Shown here: positions 1 through 9,347 of the stretch, in pieces
Position numbering within the stretch: the stretch's first letter is position 1
Layout: every line of letters starts with the position of its first letter
Source of the DNA: a candidate division WOR-3 bacterium
GTDB lineage: Bacteria; Hydrothermota; Hydrothermia; Hydrothermales; JAJRUZ01
Direction of reading: 5' to 3'
DNA: 64,000 nucleotides
Assembly: GCA_039803925.1 (NCBI GenBank)
Contig: JBDRZL010000002.1
Span: 1 to 64,000 of the forward strand
Translations under genes and position numbers: made by a program
The notes under the pieces: generated by a model
Seen by the model: only the letters and a program-made list of their open reading frames with translations
What the model was told of the DNA's origin: nothing
Database searches by the model: none

Positions 1-73
1 TCTTTTTAACCTTTTCAAGAACTTCCATATGTTTACTTGCTTCAACATTTACAAGAACAAATGCCTTTACCAT
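1..73 (-). CDS. Lrp/AsnC effector-domain protein, N-terminus only (partial)
   Basis: Only the first 24 codons lie in the window; the rest runs off the left edge. The peptide begins MVKAFVLVNVEASKHMEV, which matches the first beta-strand and helix of the stand-alone Lrp/AsnC ligand-binding (RAM-like) domain, usually about 75-80 aa. Such proteins lack the DNA-binding half and are thought to sense amino acids or assist full-length regulators. The ATG at 73-71 follows an AGGAGG ribosome site (complement of 80-85). A -35/-10 pair sits just upstream. The family call rests on a short peptide, so it is likely but not certain. Confidence 0.6.
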   Translation of the reverse strand, partial: MVKAFVLVNVEASKHMEVLEKVKK

Positions 74-111
74 ATTTTACCTCCTTTTGAAGTTTTAATT
101 TTAAAATTTAA

Positions 112-140
112 ATTATAAAAAAATCAAGTAATATAAACAA
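112..140 (-). promoter_or_regulatory. Putative sigma-70 promoter for the Lrp/AsnC-domain gene
   Basis: On the minus strand TTGTTT (140-135) and TATAAT (117-112) are separated by 17 bp. The -10 box lies about 38 nt before the start codon, leaving room for a normal leader with an AGGAGG site. Apart from this, I see nothing in the gap from 74 to 218: no hairpin and no RNA gene. Confidence 0.5.
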
Positions 141-218
141 AAAATCTTGTTTTCTTAATATCGTCAAATCCACCTAAATATCTTGAAAAGCCTTTAAACA
201 CCAAAACCTGCTGATAAA

Positions 219-1106
219 CTAATTATAAATATCTTTTATAGCATCTTCAATTAATGGAAATTTAAATTTATAACCTTCCTTTAAAAGATTAAAGGGTATA
301 ACCCTCTGATTCTGCAATATCAAATTATCAGCCATTTCACCCATTATAATTTTTAAAATAAAATCAGGAATGTAAAATAAAAGGGGTCTTTTCAAAACCT
401 TTGAAAAAGTCTTATAAAAATCAAAAGTTTTAACAGGGTTAGGAGAAACTAAATTAAAAATTCCTTTCAAATTTCTTTTATCAATAAAAAAAGAAAAAAT
501 CTTATAAACATCTTCAATGTGAATCCAGGAAATCCACCTCTCTTTATTACCTATAATTGAACCAAGAAAAAATTTAAAAGGTAATTCTATTTTTTTAATA
601 AAACCACCATTACCCAAGACAATACCAAGTCTTGCAATAACTCTCCTTACTCCCATCTCTTCTATTAACTCTGAAGCTCTTTCCCACTCTTCTACTACAT
701 AGGAAAGAAATTTATTACCCTTTTCCCCATTTTCATTTATTTCTTCATCACCTCCATTATAATAACCTATGGCTGATGCTTGAATAAAAACTTCTGGTTT
801 AACCTTAAAAGTGCTTATAAAATCACATAGTTTCTTTGTAAAATTTACCCTGCTTGTAAAAATTCTTTCTTTTTTAGATTCAGTCCACCTTAATGAAAAA
901 ATGTTTTCACCCGCAAGATTTATTACAGAATCAAAACCCTCAGTATCTATATTTCCAATTATATCTCTTCCATTCCATAAAAAAGCTTTGAATTTCGTTT
1001 TCTCGGGTTTTCTTGTAATAACAAAAATTTCATAACCCTTTTCATAGAACTTTTGTGAAATATAACTTCCTAAAAATCCACTTGCACCTGTAATCAAAAT
1101 TCTCAT
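219..1106 (-). CDS. TIGR01777 family NAD(P)-dependent epimerase/dehydratase-like protein
   Basis: A 295-aa extended short-chain dehydrogenase-like protein. The N-terminal Rossmann fingerprint TGASGFLG is at residues 6-13, an ASAIGYY segment typical of the TIGR01777 (YfcH/SulA-like) group occurs mid-protein, and the C-terminal 50 residues match the DUF1731 tail. Length fits the family (about 295-305 aa). The substrate is unknown; members are often annotated as nucleotide-sugar epimerases without proof. It starts with ATG, ends 2 bp from the next gene region and lies downstream of two MFS genes on the same strand, so it is probably co-transcribed with them. Confidence 0.85.
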   Translation of the reverse strand: MRILITGASGFLGSYISQKFYEKGYEIFVITRKPEKTKFKAFLWNGRDIIGNIDTEGFDSVINLAGENIFSLRWTESKKERIFTSRVNFTKKLCDFISTFKVKPEVFIQASAIGYYNGGDEEINENGEKGNKFLSYVVEEWERASELIEEMGVRRVIARLGIVLGNGGFIKKIELPFKFFLGSIIGNKERWISWIHIEDVYKIFSFFIDKRNLKGIFNLVSPNPVKTFDFYKTFSKVLKRPLLFYIPDFILKIIMGEMADNLILQNQRVIPFNLLKEGYKFKFPLIEDAIKDIYN

Positions 1107-1108
1107 AT

Positions 1109-2251
1109 TTAAACAAATATTAAAAGAAATCCTGCTAATAGAGATAAAAAGGAACCAATTAGAAAGGGAATTTTAAGTCCAAAAGTTTCCCATAAAATTC
1201 CAAATATAAAAGATGCAATTAAAAGTCCGACACCCTGAAGAAAATAAAAAAGCCCAAATCCTGTTCCTTTTTTATCTTCAGGTAAAAAATCAGATATTAT
1301 TGCTCTTTCAATCCCTTCTGTAAATCCATAATAAAATCCATAAAACATAAATAAAAATAAAAAGTTTTTTAAATCCTTTGCGAAAGCAAAACCAAAATAA
1401 GATAAAGAATAGATGAGCCATCCTGAAAAAAGAATTCTCTTTTTTCCAAATTTATCAGCTAAAAAACCTGCAGGGATTGAACTTAAAGACTTAATTAAAT
1501 TAAAAAAACTCCATAACAAAGGTAAACTTGCCAAAACTAAACCTTCCTCTTTAGCCTTTAAAATTATAAATGTATCAGAAGAATTAGATATAGTAAAAAT
1601 AAAAAAAACAAAAAGAAAAAAATAATATTTAAAAGGCAATTTAAAATAAAAGGAAAAACTTTCCTTTTTCAAAATCAAATTTTCTTTTTTTTCCTCTTTT
1701 ACAAAAATGGAAATTGAAAGAACTGCCAATAAACCGGGAATTAAAGAAAAATAAAATATATCCCTTATTGAAAAATGTGTGATAAGTAATAAAGCAAATA
1801 GTGGACCTATAAATGCTCCCAAATGGTCCATTGCCCTCTGGAAGGAAAAAGCCTTTCCTGAATGCTCTTTTGAGACCGATAAGGCAATTAAAGCATCTCT
1901 TGGAGCACTCCTTATACCCTTACCAGTTCTATCAAAAAATCTGAGAAGAATAACATTAAAAATATTATTCGCAAAACCGAGAAGAGGTCTTGATATTGCA
2001 GCAATTAAATAACCTATTACTGTAACTTTTTTTCTTTCTTTAAGTTTATCTGAAAAATAACCTGAAATAAGCTTGAAAGTGCTGGAGGTAAACTCTGCAA
2101 TACCCTCAACAATTCCAAGACCCTTTGCTCCCTGCTTTAAAGTTTCAGCTATAAAAACAGGTAATAAGGGATGAACTATTTCCGAAGCAATATCATTTAA
2201 AAGGGAAGTTAAACCGAGAAAAAATGTATTTCTATTTAACCAGTTTTTCAT
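1109..2251 (-). CDS. MFS transporter
   Basis: A 380-aa, very hydrophobic protein with about 12 predicted membrane segments in two halves. The MFS loop 2-3 signature appears as GYFSDKLKERKK in the N-terminal half and as GFLADKFGKKR in the C-terminal half. Substrate cannot be deduced; the family includes sugar, drug and organic-acid exporters. The ATG lies inside the last codons of the upstream MFS gene (20-nt overlap), which points to translational coupling of two paralogous transporters. They are not a split gene, because each has a complete 12-helix length. Confidence 0.88.
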   Translation of the reverse strand: MKNWLNRNTFFLGLTSLLNDIASEIVHPLLPVFIAETLKQGAKGLGIVEGIAEFTSSTFKLISGYFSDKLKERKKVTVIGYLIAAISRPLLGFANNIFNVILLRFFDRTGKGIRSAPRDALIALSVSKEHSGKAFSFQRAMDHLGAFIGPLFALLLITHFSIRDIFYFSLIPGLLAVLSISIFVKEEKKENLILKKESFSFYFKLPFKYYFFLFVFFIFTISNSSDTFIILKAKEEGLVLASLPLLWSFFNLIKSLSSIPAGFLADKFGKKRILFSGWLIYSLSYFGFAFAKDLKNFLFLFMFYGFYYGFTEGIERAIISDFLPEDKKGTGFGLFYFLQGVGLLIASFIFGILWETFGLKIPFLIGSFLSLLAGFLLIFV

Positions 2252-3410
2252 AATTTAAAAATTTCATAAGAATTATAAAGGAAATTATCCCTGGAATAAC
2301 AATAATTCCCCACATAATTAAAGGAGTTTTTATAAATAAATCAAGGATAATACCTCCATATACAGGTGCACTCGCCCATCCAAGACCCTCAAAAAGTCCA
2401 AGAAACCCTATATATAAACTTTTCTTTTCCTCCTTAGAATAAATTGTTACTACTGTTGTTATAAGTGGAAGAGTTAACATTTCACCCGAAGTGAAAATAA
2501 AAACAAAGAAGGCAAAATCAATAAAATTTTTTGCAAAAGAAAATAGAAAATATCCGAGAATATAAAGAAAAATTCCTGTAAGTAAAGCTCTTTTTATACC
2601 TAACTTCTCAGAAAATTTTGTAAATAAAATCTGTAAAAAAACAACTGAAAGCCCATTTATTGTGTATAAGTATCCTATATAAATATTTGATAATCCTCTT
2701 TCCTTTGCAAAAACAGATAAAGTTGAAATCATCTGACCTGCTAAGGTAAAAATTAAATAAGAAGAAAATAAATAAATTAAAAAAAATTTGTCTTCAAAAA
2801 TATCTTTTATTTCTTTTAAAAATGAAGTTTTGTTCAAAACAGGTATCTTTGGACAAATAACGCCAAATTGAATTAAAGGTATAACTAAAAGAGAAAATAA
2901 GGAAGATAAAGAAAATAAAAGCAAATATGATAAAGAAGATAAAAAGCCTCCTATAGCAGGACCAAGAGCAAAACCCAAATTTGTCCCAATTCTTATAACT
3001 CCAAAAGCTCTCGGTCTATCTTTTGGAGGTAAATAAACACCAACATAAGAATCAGAACCAATTTGAAAAAAGGAAAAACCAAGAGAATTGAGAATAAAAC
3101 CTATTGAAAATAATAAAGGAGGGACTTTAAATACTATAAAAATAGTAAAAAATAAAAATGCAAAAAACCTTGATAAAAGACCCAAAATCATTATATTTTT
3201 GCAACCTAACCTATCTCCTAAAAAACCTGCGAAAATTCTTGAGAAAGCACCTAATAGAGAAGCTGTTCCAACAAAAAGACCTATAATTTTCATAGGAACT
3301 CCTCTCACTGAATAAAGATAAATATTTAAAAAAGGTATTGAAATAGAGAAAGCAGCAGCAGAAAAACCTCTTGCTATTGAAATAATAATTATTTCTTTTA
3401 ATCTTGACAT
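2232..3410 (-). CDS. MFS transporter
   Basis: A 392-aa integral membrane protein of the major facilitator superfamily, about 12 hydrophobic segments, with the loop 2-3 motif GFLGDRLGCKN near residue 62. It is the promoter-proximal member of a four-gene minus-strand group (two MFS genes, the epimerase, then the Lrp/AsnC-domain gene further on). It diverges from the secreted beta-propeller gene at 3452; only 41 bp separate the two start codons. Substrate unknown. Confidence 0.88.
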   Translation of the reverse strand: MSRLKEIIIISIARGFSAAAFSISIPFLNIYLYSVRGVPMKIIGLFVGTASLLGAFSRIFAGFLGDRLGCKNIMILGLLSRFFAFLFFTIFIVFKVPPLLFSIGFILNSLGFSFFQIGSDSYVGVYLPPKDRPRAFGVIRIGTNLGFALGPAIGGFLSSLSYLLLFSLSSLFSLLVIPLIQFGVICPKIPVLNKTSFLKEIKDIFEDKFFLIYLFSSYLIFTLAGQMISTLSVFAKERGLSNIYIGYLYTINGLSVVFLQILFTKFSEKLGIKRALLTGIFLYILGYFLFSFAKNFIDFAFFVFIFTSGEMLTLPLITTVVTIYSKEEKKSLYIGFLGLFEGLGWASAPVYGGIILDLFIKTPLIMWGIIVIPGIISFIILMKFLNYEKLVK

Positions 3411-3451
3411 TTTATTTTTTTCATGTTAAAATTTTATAAGGAGGGTTAAAA

Positions 3452-4498
3452 ATGATTATCTTATTCATATTTAATATATTTTATAATGCAAGTATAGGTT
3501 ATAAAGGAATAGCATCTGATTTTGCAATTAATGGTATAGAAACATGGGTTTCCTTTCCACTTGAAAATAAAGTCCTTAATGTAACTGAAATTGAAATAAA
3601 CATAAAACAACCTACTGTGATACTTAATAAAAATGAATTTTTATACATTGTAAATAACTTGGATGATATAATTCATGTTTACAGAAATAAAATATTTTCT
3701 CATAATATAAAATTGCCTCAAGGAGATTATGTTTCAGGATTTATTTCAGGTAACTCACTTTTCCTATTAAGCAGGGAACCCTCAGGGATAATTAGAATAA
3801 ATGGAGATAAAGATTATACAGCTTTTCCTGTTAATTCATATAAGCCGATAGATTTCAGGTTTTATAAAGATAAATTTTATATCCTTGACAGAAAAGGACC
3901 AGCAACTAATTTAAGAATAATGGTTTTTGACAAAGAAGGTAATTATCTTGCTACTTTAGTTGAAATACCCAAAAACTTAGGAGGCGGAATAGAAGTAGCA
4001 GAAATAGATAGAAAAGACCTCCTATTTGTTACTAATTCTCTTATGGGTAAAGTTTATATTTACTCTTTAAATCCTTTTACAAAAATAGACTCTTTTGGAG
4101 CCTATGGTGATTCAATCTATGAATTCAAAACACCCACTAAAATTAAATTTATAGATAATAAACTCTATATTTTAAATCAAAGGAATTCAAGAATAGATAT
4201 CTTTACCTTTCAAAACATTTACACAACCGGAATATCAGAGAAAATTGGAGAACCCTTTGATAATATAAAAATTTTAAACAACAATCTTCATTTAAATCTA
4301 AAGATTCCAGATGGCAATTACACTATTCATGTATTCTCTTTAGATGGAAGAAAAGTTATGAAAATTGATAATATTAAAACTATAAATGGCTTACTTAAAA
4401 AAGAAATTCCCCTATCTTTAAAGAAAGGAATTTATTTTGTTATAATCAAAGAAAAAGAAGGTAAGTTTATAATTCAAAAGGGGGTTAACCTGAAATGA
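3452..4498 (+). CDS. Secreted beta-propeller (NHL-like) protein with T9SS-type C-terminal tail
   Basis: 348 aa. The hydrophobic N-terminus (about residues 1-15) is a probable signal peptide. The middle (about 40-265) is made of repeated strands resembling NHL/6-bladed propeller units, the clearest being the FGAYGDSIYEFKTPTKIKF segment. The last about 75 residues resemble the Por-secretion/T9SS type A sorting domain: IHVFSLDGRKV, then LKKGIYFVIIK, then a short tail. A strong ribosome site (AAGGAGGG) precedes the ATG. It overlaps the multiheme cytochrome gene by 4 nt (ATGA), so the two are expected to be made together and may act at the cell surface. Specific function unknown. Confidence 0.75.
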   Translation: MIILFIFNIFYNASIGYKGIASDFAINGIETWVSFPLENKVLNVTEIEINIKQPTVILNKNEFLYIVNNLDDIIHVYRNKIFSHNIKLPQGDYVSGFISGNSLFLLSREPSGIIRINGDKDYTAFPVNSYKPIDFRFYKDKFYILDRKGPATNLRIMVFDKEGNYLATLVEIPKNLGGGIEVAEIDRKDLLFVTNSLMGKVYIYSLNPFTKIDSFGAYGDSIYEFKTPTKIKFIDNKLYILNQRNSRIDIFTFQNIYTTGISEKIGEPFDNIKILNNNLHLNLKIPDGNYTIHVFSLDGRKVMKIDNIKTINGLLKKEIPLSLKKGIYFVIIKEKEGKFIIQKGVNLK

Positions 4499-6447
4499 AA
4501 AAGAAAAAAATTTATATTTTTATTTTTCCAGCAATAATATTTGCCTTAGATTATCCTCATAATAACAATTCTCCAATAAAAGACTGGGATGTCACCTGTA
4601 GATCCTGTCATGACATCCATAATTCAAATTATCCTTACCTTGGAAAAGTTAATGGGAATTACAATATGTGTTATACTCTGTGTCACAACCCCACAGGAGA
4701 CGCAAAGAATTTTGTAATTGAAGAAAGTAAAAAAGCAATTCCAGGATCAGGAGGTATTCACCACTCTTTTGATGTTCCTGGAGATAATGCAGGCTACGAT
4801 GCAAGCACTTCAAATGCTCAATACAAAAATTATTATGTAAATATAGGTATTGATGCATATAAATTAACCTGCTCCACCTGTCATGAACAGCATAACCATA
4901 ATGGAGGTGTTCCTTTCCTTGTAAACTCATCAGAAACAATGTGCAGGGATTGTCATTCTCCAAGAAATCAAAACATACCACCATATACATCCCACCCTGT
5001 AGGTGTAACAATACCCTCAAATCCCTATTACCATAACCCACAAAATTTACCTCTTGTAGATGGTAATCAAGTTGGTTGTATGACATGTCATGATATTCAT
5101 TATGCTTATTCTGATACAAGTGTTTATGGAACAAGCACTTCTGGAACAACTACATCATTAACAGATAACACAAAGAACTGGCCTACAAACAAATTTATAG
5201 GATGGATTATAAAAATTTATCCAAATGTTAATGATACAGGAAACTGGTATCAGGTAAGAGTGATAACATCAAATACTTCTAATACAATTAACTGGTCAGT
5301 ACCATTATATGGATCAGGAATTTCCTCTGGAAACAGATATGTAATTAAAAGGACAGGAACTGGTAACGGGTATCTCTTAAATCAAGCTATGCATAAATCT
5401 CCTATGAATAACCTTTGCACAAACTGTCATAGTTGTGCTTTGTGTCATGACCCCTCGGATGTCGCCCAAATAGGATCCCATTTTACGAATATTAACACTC
5501 TCTGGCCAGGTGGTCAATATGGTTCTGATTATGCATATATTGACTTAAATGGAAATCTATTACCTCCAGCAAGAAAAAGCGAGGCAACAACAAATTCTCC
5601 TTTACCGAGTTATTTGAGAAACTCATGTTTTAACTGTCACTGGCCACATGGATGGAAAATTCCAAATACTTCACAAAAATATGCGACACTCTTAGTTGAT
5701 AAAGAGGAATTTTTATGTTTTACATGTCATGATTTTAACGGACCTTCTACAAAAAATATAAAGTCAAAATTTGATAATCCTATAAGATGGGTAACAGCGG
5801 CAGTTGGAAACAATAATAATTTAAATCTCAATGATAGACATGATATTCAGGATGAAGCCCAATCAAGGTCAAGAGCAAAAATAGAATGCACAGATTGTCA
5901 TGACCCGCACAGAGCAAATGGAACAATGCCAATCAAAAAAGACCCTGACCCAACTGACGGAAGAGTCCCTGGGACAGGACAGGTTTTACCAGGAGCAGAT
6001 TTTCTTACAGAATGGTGTCTTGATTGCCATGATGGAAGTTTTCCACCTACCATAACACCACCCCAAACTCCTTTAGTTAATGTAAGAAATGCCTATATAA
6101 ATAATGATGTCCATGGAGCAAAAAATGGGAGCCCCACTCTTAAACCGGGTTATGGATGGACAAGTAACCAGATTGTTCCCTGTGCAGCCTGTCATGAGAA
6201 AAAACATATGTCTAACAAACATGAACTTTTTCAGGTAAGAGACACAATTTTTTCGCGTGATGGAACAATACCAATTCCTGATGACGATGGACAATTAGGA
6301 AATGGGTATGACATTCTGGATAACAATATAAGGAATACAGAAATTAATGGATACGATTTCTGTAATACTTGTCATAGAGGTTCAATGGGTAGTAATAGGT
6401 CAAACTGTTTTGCCTCTGGATGCCATCACCATGGAGCTAAATTTTAA
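4495..6447 (+). CDS. Multiheme c-type cytochrome (paired CXXCH family), up to 14 haems
   Basis: 650 aa with an N-terminal signal sequence (lysines, then IYIFIFPAIIFA). I count 12 canonical CXXCH haem sites (first at C35-H39; two nearly fused in the 308-318 stretch) plus a CX3CH (C59-H64) and a terminal CX4CH (C638-H644). Several sites continue as CHxxH, as in doubled-CXXCH cytochromes. Between the fifth and sixth sites (about 209-287) is a haem-free, Thr/Ser/Asn-rich beta domain. The protein should be exported and carry electrons in the periplasm or outside the cell. It is translationally coupled to the propeller protein upstream. The thiol-redox protein CcdA needed for cytochrome c maturation is also encoded in this window, at 62446-63162. 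Confidence 0.9.
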   Translation: MKKKKIYIFIFPAIIFALDYPHNNNSPIKDWDVTCRSCHDIHNSNYPYLGKVNGNYNMCYTLCHNPTGDAKNFVIEESKKAIPGSGGIHHSFDVPGDNAGYDASTSNAQYKNYYVNIGIDAYKLTCSTCHEQHNHNGGVPFLVNSSETMCRDCHSPRNQNIPPYTSHPVGVTIPSNPYYHNPQNLPLVDGNQVGCMTCHDIHYAYSDTSVYGTSTSGTTTSLTDNTKNWPTNKFIGWIIKIYPNVNDTGNWYQVRVITSNTSNTINWSVPLYGSGISSGNRYVIKRTGTGNGYLLNQAMHKSPMNNLCTNCHSCALCHDPSDVAQIGSHFTNINTLWPGGQYGSDYAYIDLNGNLLPPARKSEATTNSPLPSYLRNSCFNCHWPHGWKIPNTSQKYATLLVDKEEFLCFTCHDFNGPSTKNIKSKFDNPIRWVTAAVGNNNNLNLNDRHDIQDEAQSRSRAKIECTDCHDPHRANGTMPIKKDPDPTDGRVPGTGQVLPGADFLTEWCLDCHDGSFPPTITPPQTPLVNVRNAYINNDVHGAKNGSPTLKPGYGWTSNQIVPCAACHEKKHMSNKHELFQVRDTIFSRDGTIPIPDDDGQLGNGYDILDNNIRNTEINGYDFCNTCHRGSMGSNRSNCFASGCHHHGAKF

Positions 6448-7033
6448 AAATGATTTTATAAATTTTCTTAAAAAACTAAGAGAAAAATCAATAAATTCAG
6501 GTGTAATGGCTCTTCCAGAAAATTCAGCTTATCTTTTATGTCTCATAACTTATATTTATAGAGAAAATAATTTAAAAATAGTTGAACTTGGTTCAGGATT
6601 ATTATATTCTGCATTATGGATGTTTTATGGAATATTTATTTCTGGTAAAAAAGGTGAAATATACACTGTGGAAAAAAATGATGAAATTTATAAAGAAAGT
6701 CTAAGAGTATTGGAAGAAACTTCAGAAATTTTAAAAATTGATTTAAAAGAAACTATTAAACCTTTTAAAAAAGATGCCTCTCTTCTTAAAGGTAATGAAT
6801 TTGGAAAAGATATTGATGTTCTTTTTCTTGATATTGATAAAAAACTTTATCTTGAATCACTCAAGAAATTTTTTCCATATGTAAAAAAAGAAGGTCTTAT
6901 AATTGCCCACAATGTCATTTCTCATAAGGATGAACTAAAAAACTTTTTAGAAGAAATTTCTAATTTTAACAAATATTTTACACTAATTCTTGAAACAGAC
7001 CCACAGGGTATCTCTGTATCAATAAAAAGATAA
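6431..7033 (+). CDS. SAM-dependent methyltransferase (O-methyltransferase-like)
   Basis: About 200 aa from the chosen ATG at 6431. The reading frame is open further upstream to 6347, but that stretch only overlaps the cytochrome out of frame and looks non-coding. Class I methyltransferase motifs are present: motif I IVELGSGLLYSALW, an acidic residue after strand 2 (YTVEKND), and FLDIDKKLYLESL as motif IV, as in the Methyltransf_24/O-MT group. The start lies inside the last 17 nt of the cytochrome gene, so the two are coupled. Substrate unknown. Confidence 0.7.
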   Translation: MELNFKNDFINFLKKLREKSINSGVMALPENSAYLLCLITYIYRENNLKIVELGSGLLYSALWMFYGIFISGKKGEIYTVEKNDEIYKESLRVLEETSEILKIDLKETIKPFKKDASLLKGNEFGKDIDVLFLDIDKKLYLESLKKFFPYVKKEGLIIAHNVISHKDELKNFLEEISNFNKYFTLILETDPQGISVSIKR

Positions 7034-7036
7034 TAT

Positions 7037-8038
7037 TTAAAAGATTTTTGAAATTTCATCCTGACAAGATATAATTTTGACTTTATTTTTATTTCTATCA
7101 ACCATCCACTTTCCATATTTTGAATCCTTAAATTCGCCAATTATACTGAAAACAATTTTTCTTGATTTTAATAAATCTATTACACCCTGAATACCTTCTC
7201 TTTTAACTGCGACAAGAAGAGCACCTGATGATATTGTTTTTAAAGGGTCAATACCAAAGTATTTAAAAATCTTTTCTCCATCCTTTACTACAGGAATTCT
7301 ATTTTCATAGACAATAACACCAAGATCTAAAAATTCGCAAAACTCATAAATTCCATTCAATATTCCACCTTCCGTTGGGTCATGTAAAGCAAGAACATCC
7401 TGATTTTCTAAAAGCAAAAAGGCTTCTTCTATAATTCCAATCCCCGGTTTTTTATGATAATTTTTAAATTTCTTCAGTAATTTTTCATTAGTAATTTTTT
7501 TTAATTCTTCTTCTTTTTCTTTTGTTATTATTGAAATTCCTTCAATTGGCACTTCTTTAACACATAAAAGATAATCTCCTTTATTTACCTTTTTGGGAAA
7601 AAAACCCTTACTTTTTTCTCTTAATCCTATCATTGTTCCGGAAATTATAATTCTTTTTAATTCAGGTGTTATTTCAGTATGGCCACCAATTACTGAGATA
7701 TTGTATTTTTTGCACACTTTTTTAACCTCTTTAAAAATTTTAAAAATTTTTTCATCACTTATCCCTTTTGGAAGAAGTAGAGTAAAAAGAAAATATTCAG
7801 GTTTTGCACCCATACATAAAACATCATTAATATTCACCATTACAGCATAATAACCTATATCTTTTTCAGTAAAAGTTATTGGATCCTGAGTGATCACAAG
7901 ATAATAATCACCTATATCAATTACTGAAGAATCAGCACCTGGACCTGGTTTTATTTTAATCTTATCTGAACTTAAAGGTAAAATTTTTAAATATTTTTCA
8001 AGTAAATTTAGGGGAAGTTTTCCTTCTTTTAATTTCAT
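7037..8038 (-). CDS. AIR synthase-related protein (HypE/PurM-like)
   Basis: 333 aa with the PurM/HypE/SelD/ThiL fold. Glycine-rich GPGADSSVI near residue 33, a VMVNINDVLCMGAKP segment that matches the conserved ND(V/L)..MGA(K/R)P signature, IGGHTE, and the HDPTEGGILNGI signature of HypE-like proteins. True HypE ends in a carbamoylated cysteine (PRIC); this protein instead ends ...DEISKIF, so it is unlikely to be the hydrogenase cyanation factor and is better called AIR synthase-related. Convergent with the methyltransferase (3-bp gap). A TATAAT box 6 nt upstream of the ATG suggests its own leaderless transcript, besides read-through from rsmB. Confidence 0.75.
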   Translation of the reverse strand: MKLKEGKLPLNLLEKYLKILPLSSDKIKIKPGPGADSSVIDIGDYYLVITQDPITFTEKDIGYYAVMVNINDVLCMGAKPEYFLFTLLLPKGISDEKIFKIFKEVKKVCKKYNISVIGGHTEITPELKRIIISGTMIGLREKSKGFFPKKVNKGDYLLCVKEVPIEGISIITKEKEEELKKITNEKLLKKFKNYHKKPGIGIIEEAFLLLENQDVLALHDPTEGGILNGIYEFCEFLDLGVIVYENRIPVVKDGEKIFKYFGIDPLKTISSGALLVAVKREGIQGVIDLLKSRKIVFSIIGEFKDSKYGKWMVDRNKNKVKIISCQDEISKIF

Positions 8039-8045
8039 ATATAAA

Positions 8046-9347
8046 TTATAGTTTCTTTAGCATAGAAGCAAACATAAAATCTGAATCCATTTCTATTCCA
8101 TTACAGAAGAAATATTTATCTTTAGTTAAAAAAATTGGGACCCGGGGTTCAATTATTTCAAAATTATATTTTTCAAGTGCTTTTTCTATCTGCTCTTCAT
8201 TTTCTTCTTTCAATATAGTACAGGTTATATAAAAAAGATAGCCGCCTTTTTTTAAAACATCATAAGCATTATCAATTAACTTTTCCTGCAATTTTTTTAG
8301 TTCATTAATTTTCTTCAAATTCATTCTAAAAAGTATTTCTGGCTTTTTTCTGATTGTTCCGAGTCCTGAACAGGGAGCGTCAATTATTACAAGGTCAAAT
8401 TCTTTTTTTGGAAAAAAAAGGGTAGCATCAGTATTTATAACATAACCATTTATCCTGTATTTTAAAAAATTTTCTTTCAGAATTTTTGCTCTTCCCTTTC
8501 TTAATTCACTTGCTAAAATTTTAACATCATTTTTTAAAATAAAACTTAAATATAAGCTTTTTCCGCCAGGAGCAGAGGTCATATCCCATACATAAATTCC
8601 CTTTTCAAAATCCTTATAATGCATAACACTCTGCGAAGAAAAATCCTGAACATAATATAAGTTTTCATATAAATCTACTTCCCAAGGATGATAAAAACTT
8701 TTATAGGCATAAGGAGGAAAACTGAGTTTTGATAGAAAAAATCCTTTTTCCTTATACTTTTCCTCTATTATCTTTCTTACTTCTTTTTCCTTATCATTAA
8801 AATAAACCCTGAAATAATAGGGAGGTTCAGAATGAAACCATTTACAGAAATTAAAAGCGAAATTTTCTCCAAAATCCCTTTTCAATTTTTTATATAACCA
8901 CTTTGGAATTGAAAAATTTATCCAGGGCTCTTTAAAATCAGGAGGTCCTTTTCTCAATACATTTCTTAAAATTCCATTAACAAGTTTTGAAGCAGCAAAA
9001 TTCTCTTTTTTAGTTATCTCTGTCCACGAATCACAAACTGCATAGGGCTTCTTTTTTAAAATAATAAGTTCTGTAAGAGATACCCTTAAAATAGTTCTGA
9101 CACTCGGCTCAAGTTTTTTAAATTTCCCATGATAAAAATTCTTAATTATATGGTCAATGTAAATTAAATTCTTTACTGTTTCAAAACATAACTTTTGAAG
9201 AAATTTTCTTTTTTTAGGCTCAAGATTCAAAGAATGGTATATTATTTGTGGTGAAAGAAAAGAATCCTCTTCAAGAACTTTTTCAAGAATTTTAAAAGCA
9301 ATAACTCTTTCTTCAGTTATACCCAAAAACCTCTTTAAATTTTTCAA
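8046..9347 (-). CDS. rsmB: 16S rRNA (cytosine-967-C5)-methyltransferase RsmB
   Basis: 433 aa. The N-terminal about 130 residues are a NusB-like RNA-binding domain; the rest is a Fmu/NOL1-type m5C methyltransferase. SAM-binding MTSAPGGKS precedes the two expected cysteines, Cys326 in APCSG and Cys376 in ITCT. Residue numbers use the TTG at 9347 as residue 1. That TTG overlaps lipB by 35 nt and the true start is uncertain: another in-frame TTG seven codons in follows an AAGAGG sequence closely. It sits between lipB and the AIR synthase-like gene on the same strand. Confidence 0.88.
   Translation of the reverse strand: MKNLKRFLGITEERVIAFKILEKVLEEDSFLSPQIIYHSLNLEPKKRKFLQKLCFETVKNLIYIDHIIKNFYHGKFKKLEPSVRTILRVSLTELIILKKKPYAVCDSWTEITKKENFAASKLVNGILRNVLRKGPPDFKEPWINFSIPKWLYKKLKRDFGENFAFNFCKWFHSEPPYYFRVYFNDKEKEVRKIIEEKYKEKGFFLSKLSFPPYAYKSFYHPWEVDLYENLYYVQDFSSQSVMHYKDFEKGIYVWDMTSAPGGKSLYLSFILKNDVKILASELRKGRAKILKENFLKYRINGYVINTDATLFFPKKEFDLVIIDAPCSGLGTIRKKPEILFRMNLKKINELKKLQEKLIDNAYDVLKKGGYLFYITCTILKEENEEQIEKALEKYNFEIIEPRVPIFLTKDKYFFCNGIEMDSDFMFASMLKKL

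Noticed and set aside
4649-5149. Antisense 166-codon open frame within the cytochrome gene
   Set aside because: It mirrors the Cys/His-rich codons of the cytochrome, has no ribosome site and no recognisable protein features. The long antisense frames in dnaJ (37919-38398) and dnaK (39320-39742) were rejected on the same grounds.
6347-6430. Longer methyltransferase start
   Set aside because: The extra 28 codons lie out of frame in the cytochrome's last haem region and do not resemble methyltransferase sequence; the ATG at 6431 begins the conserved part.
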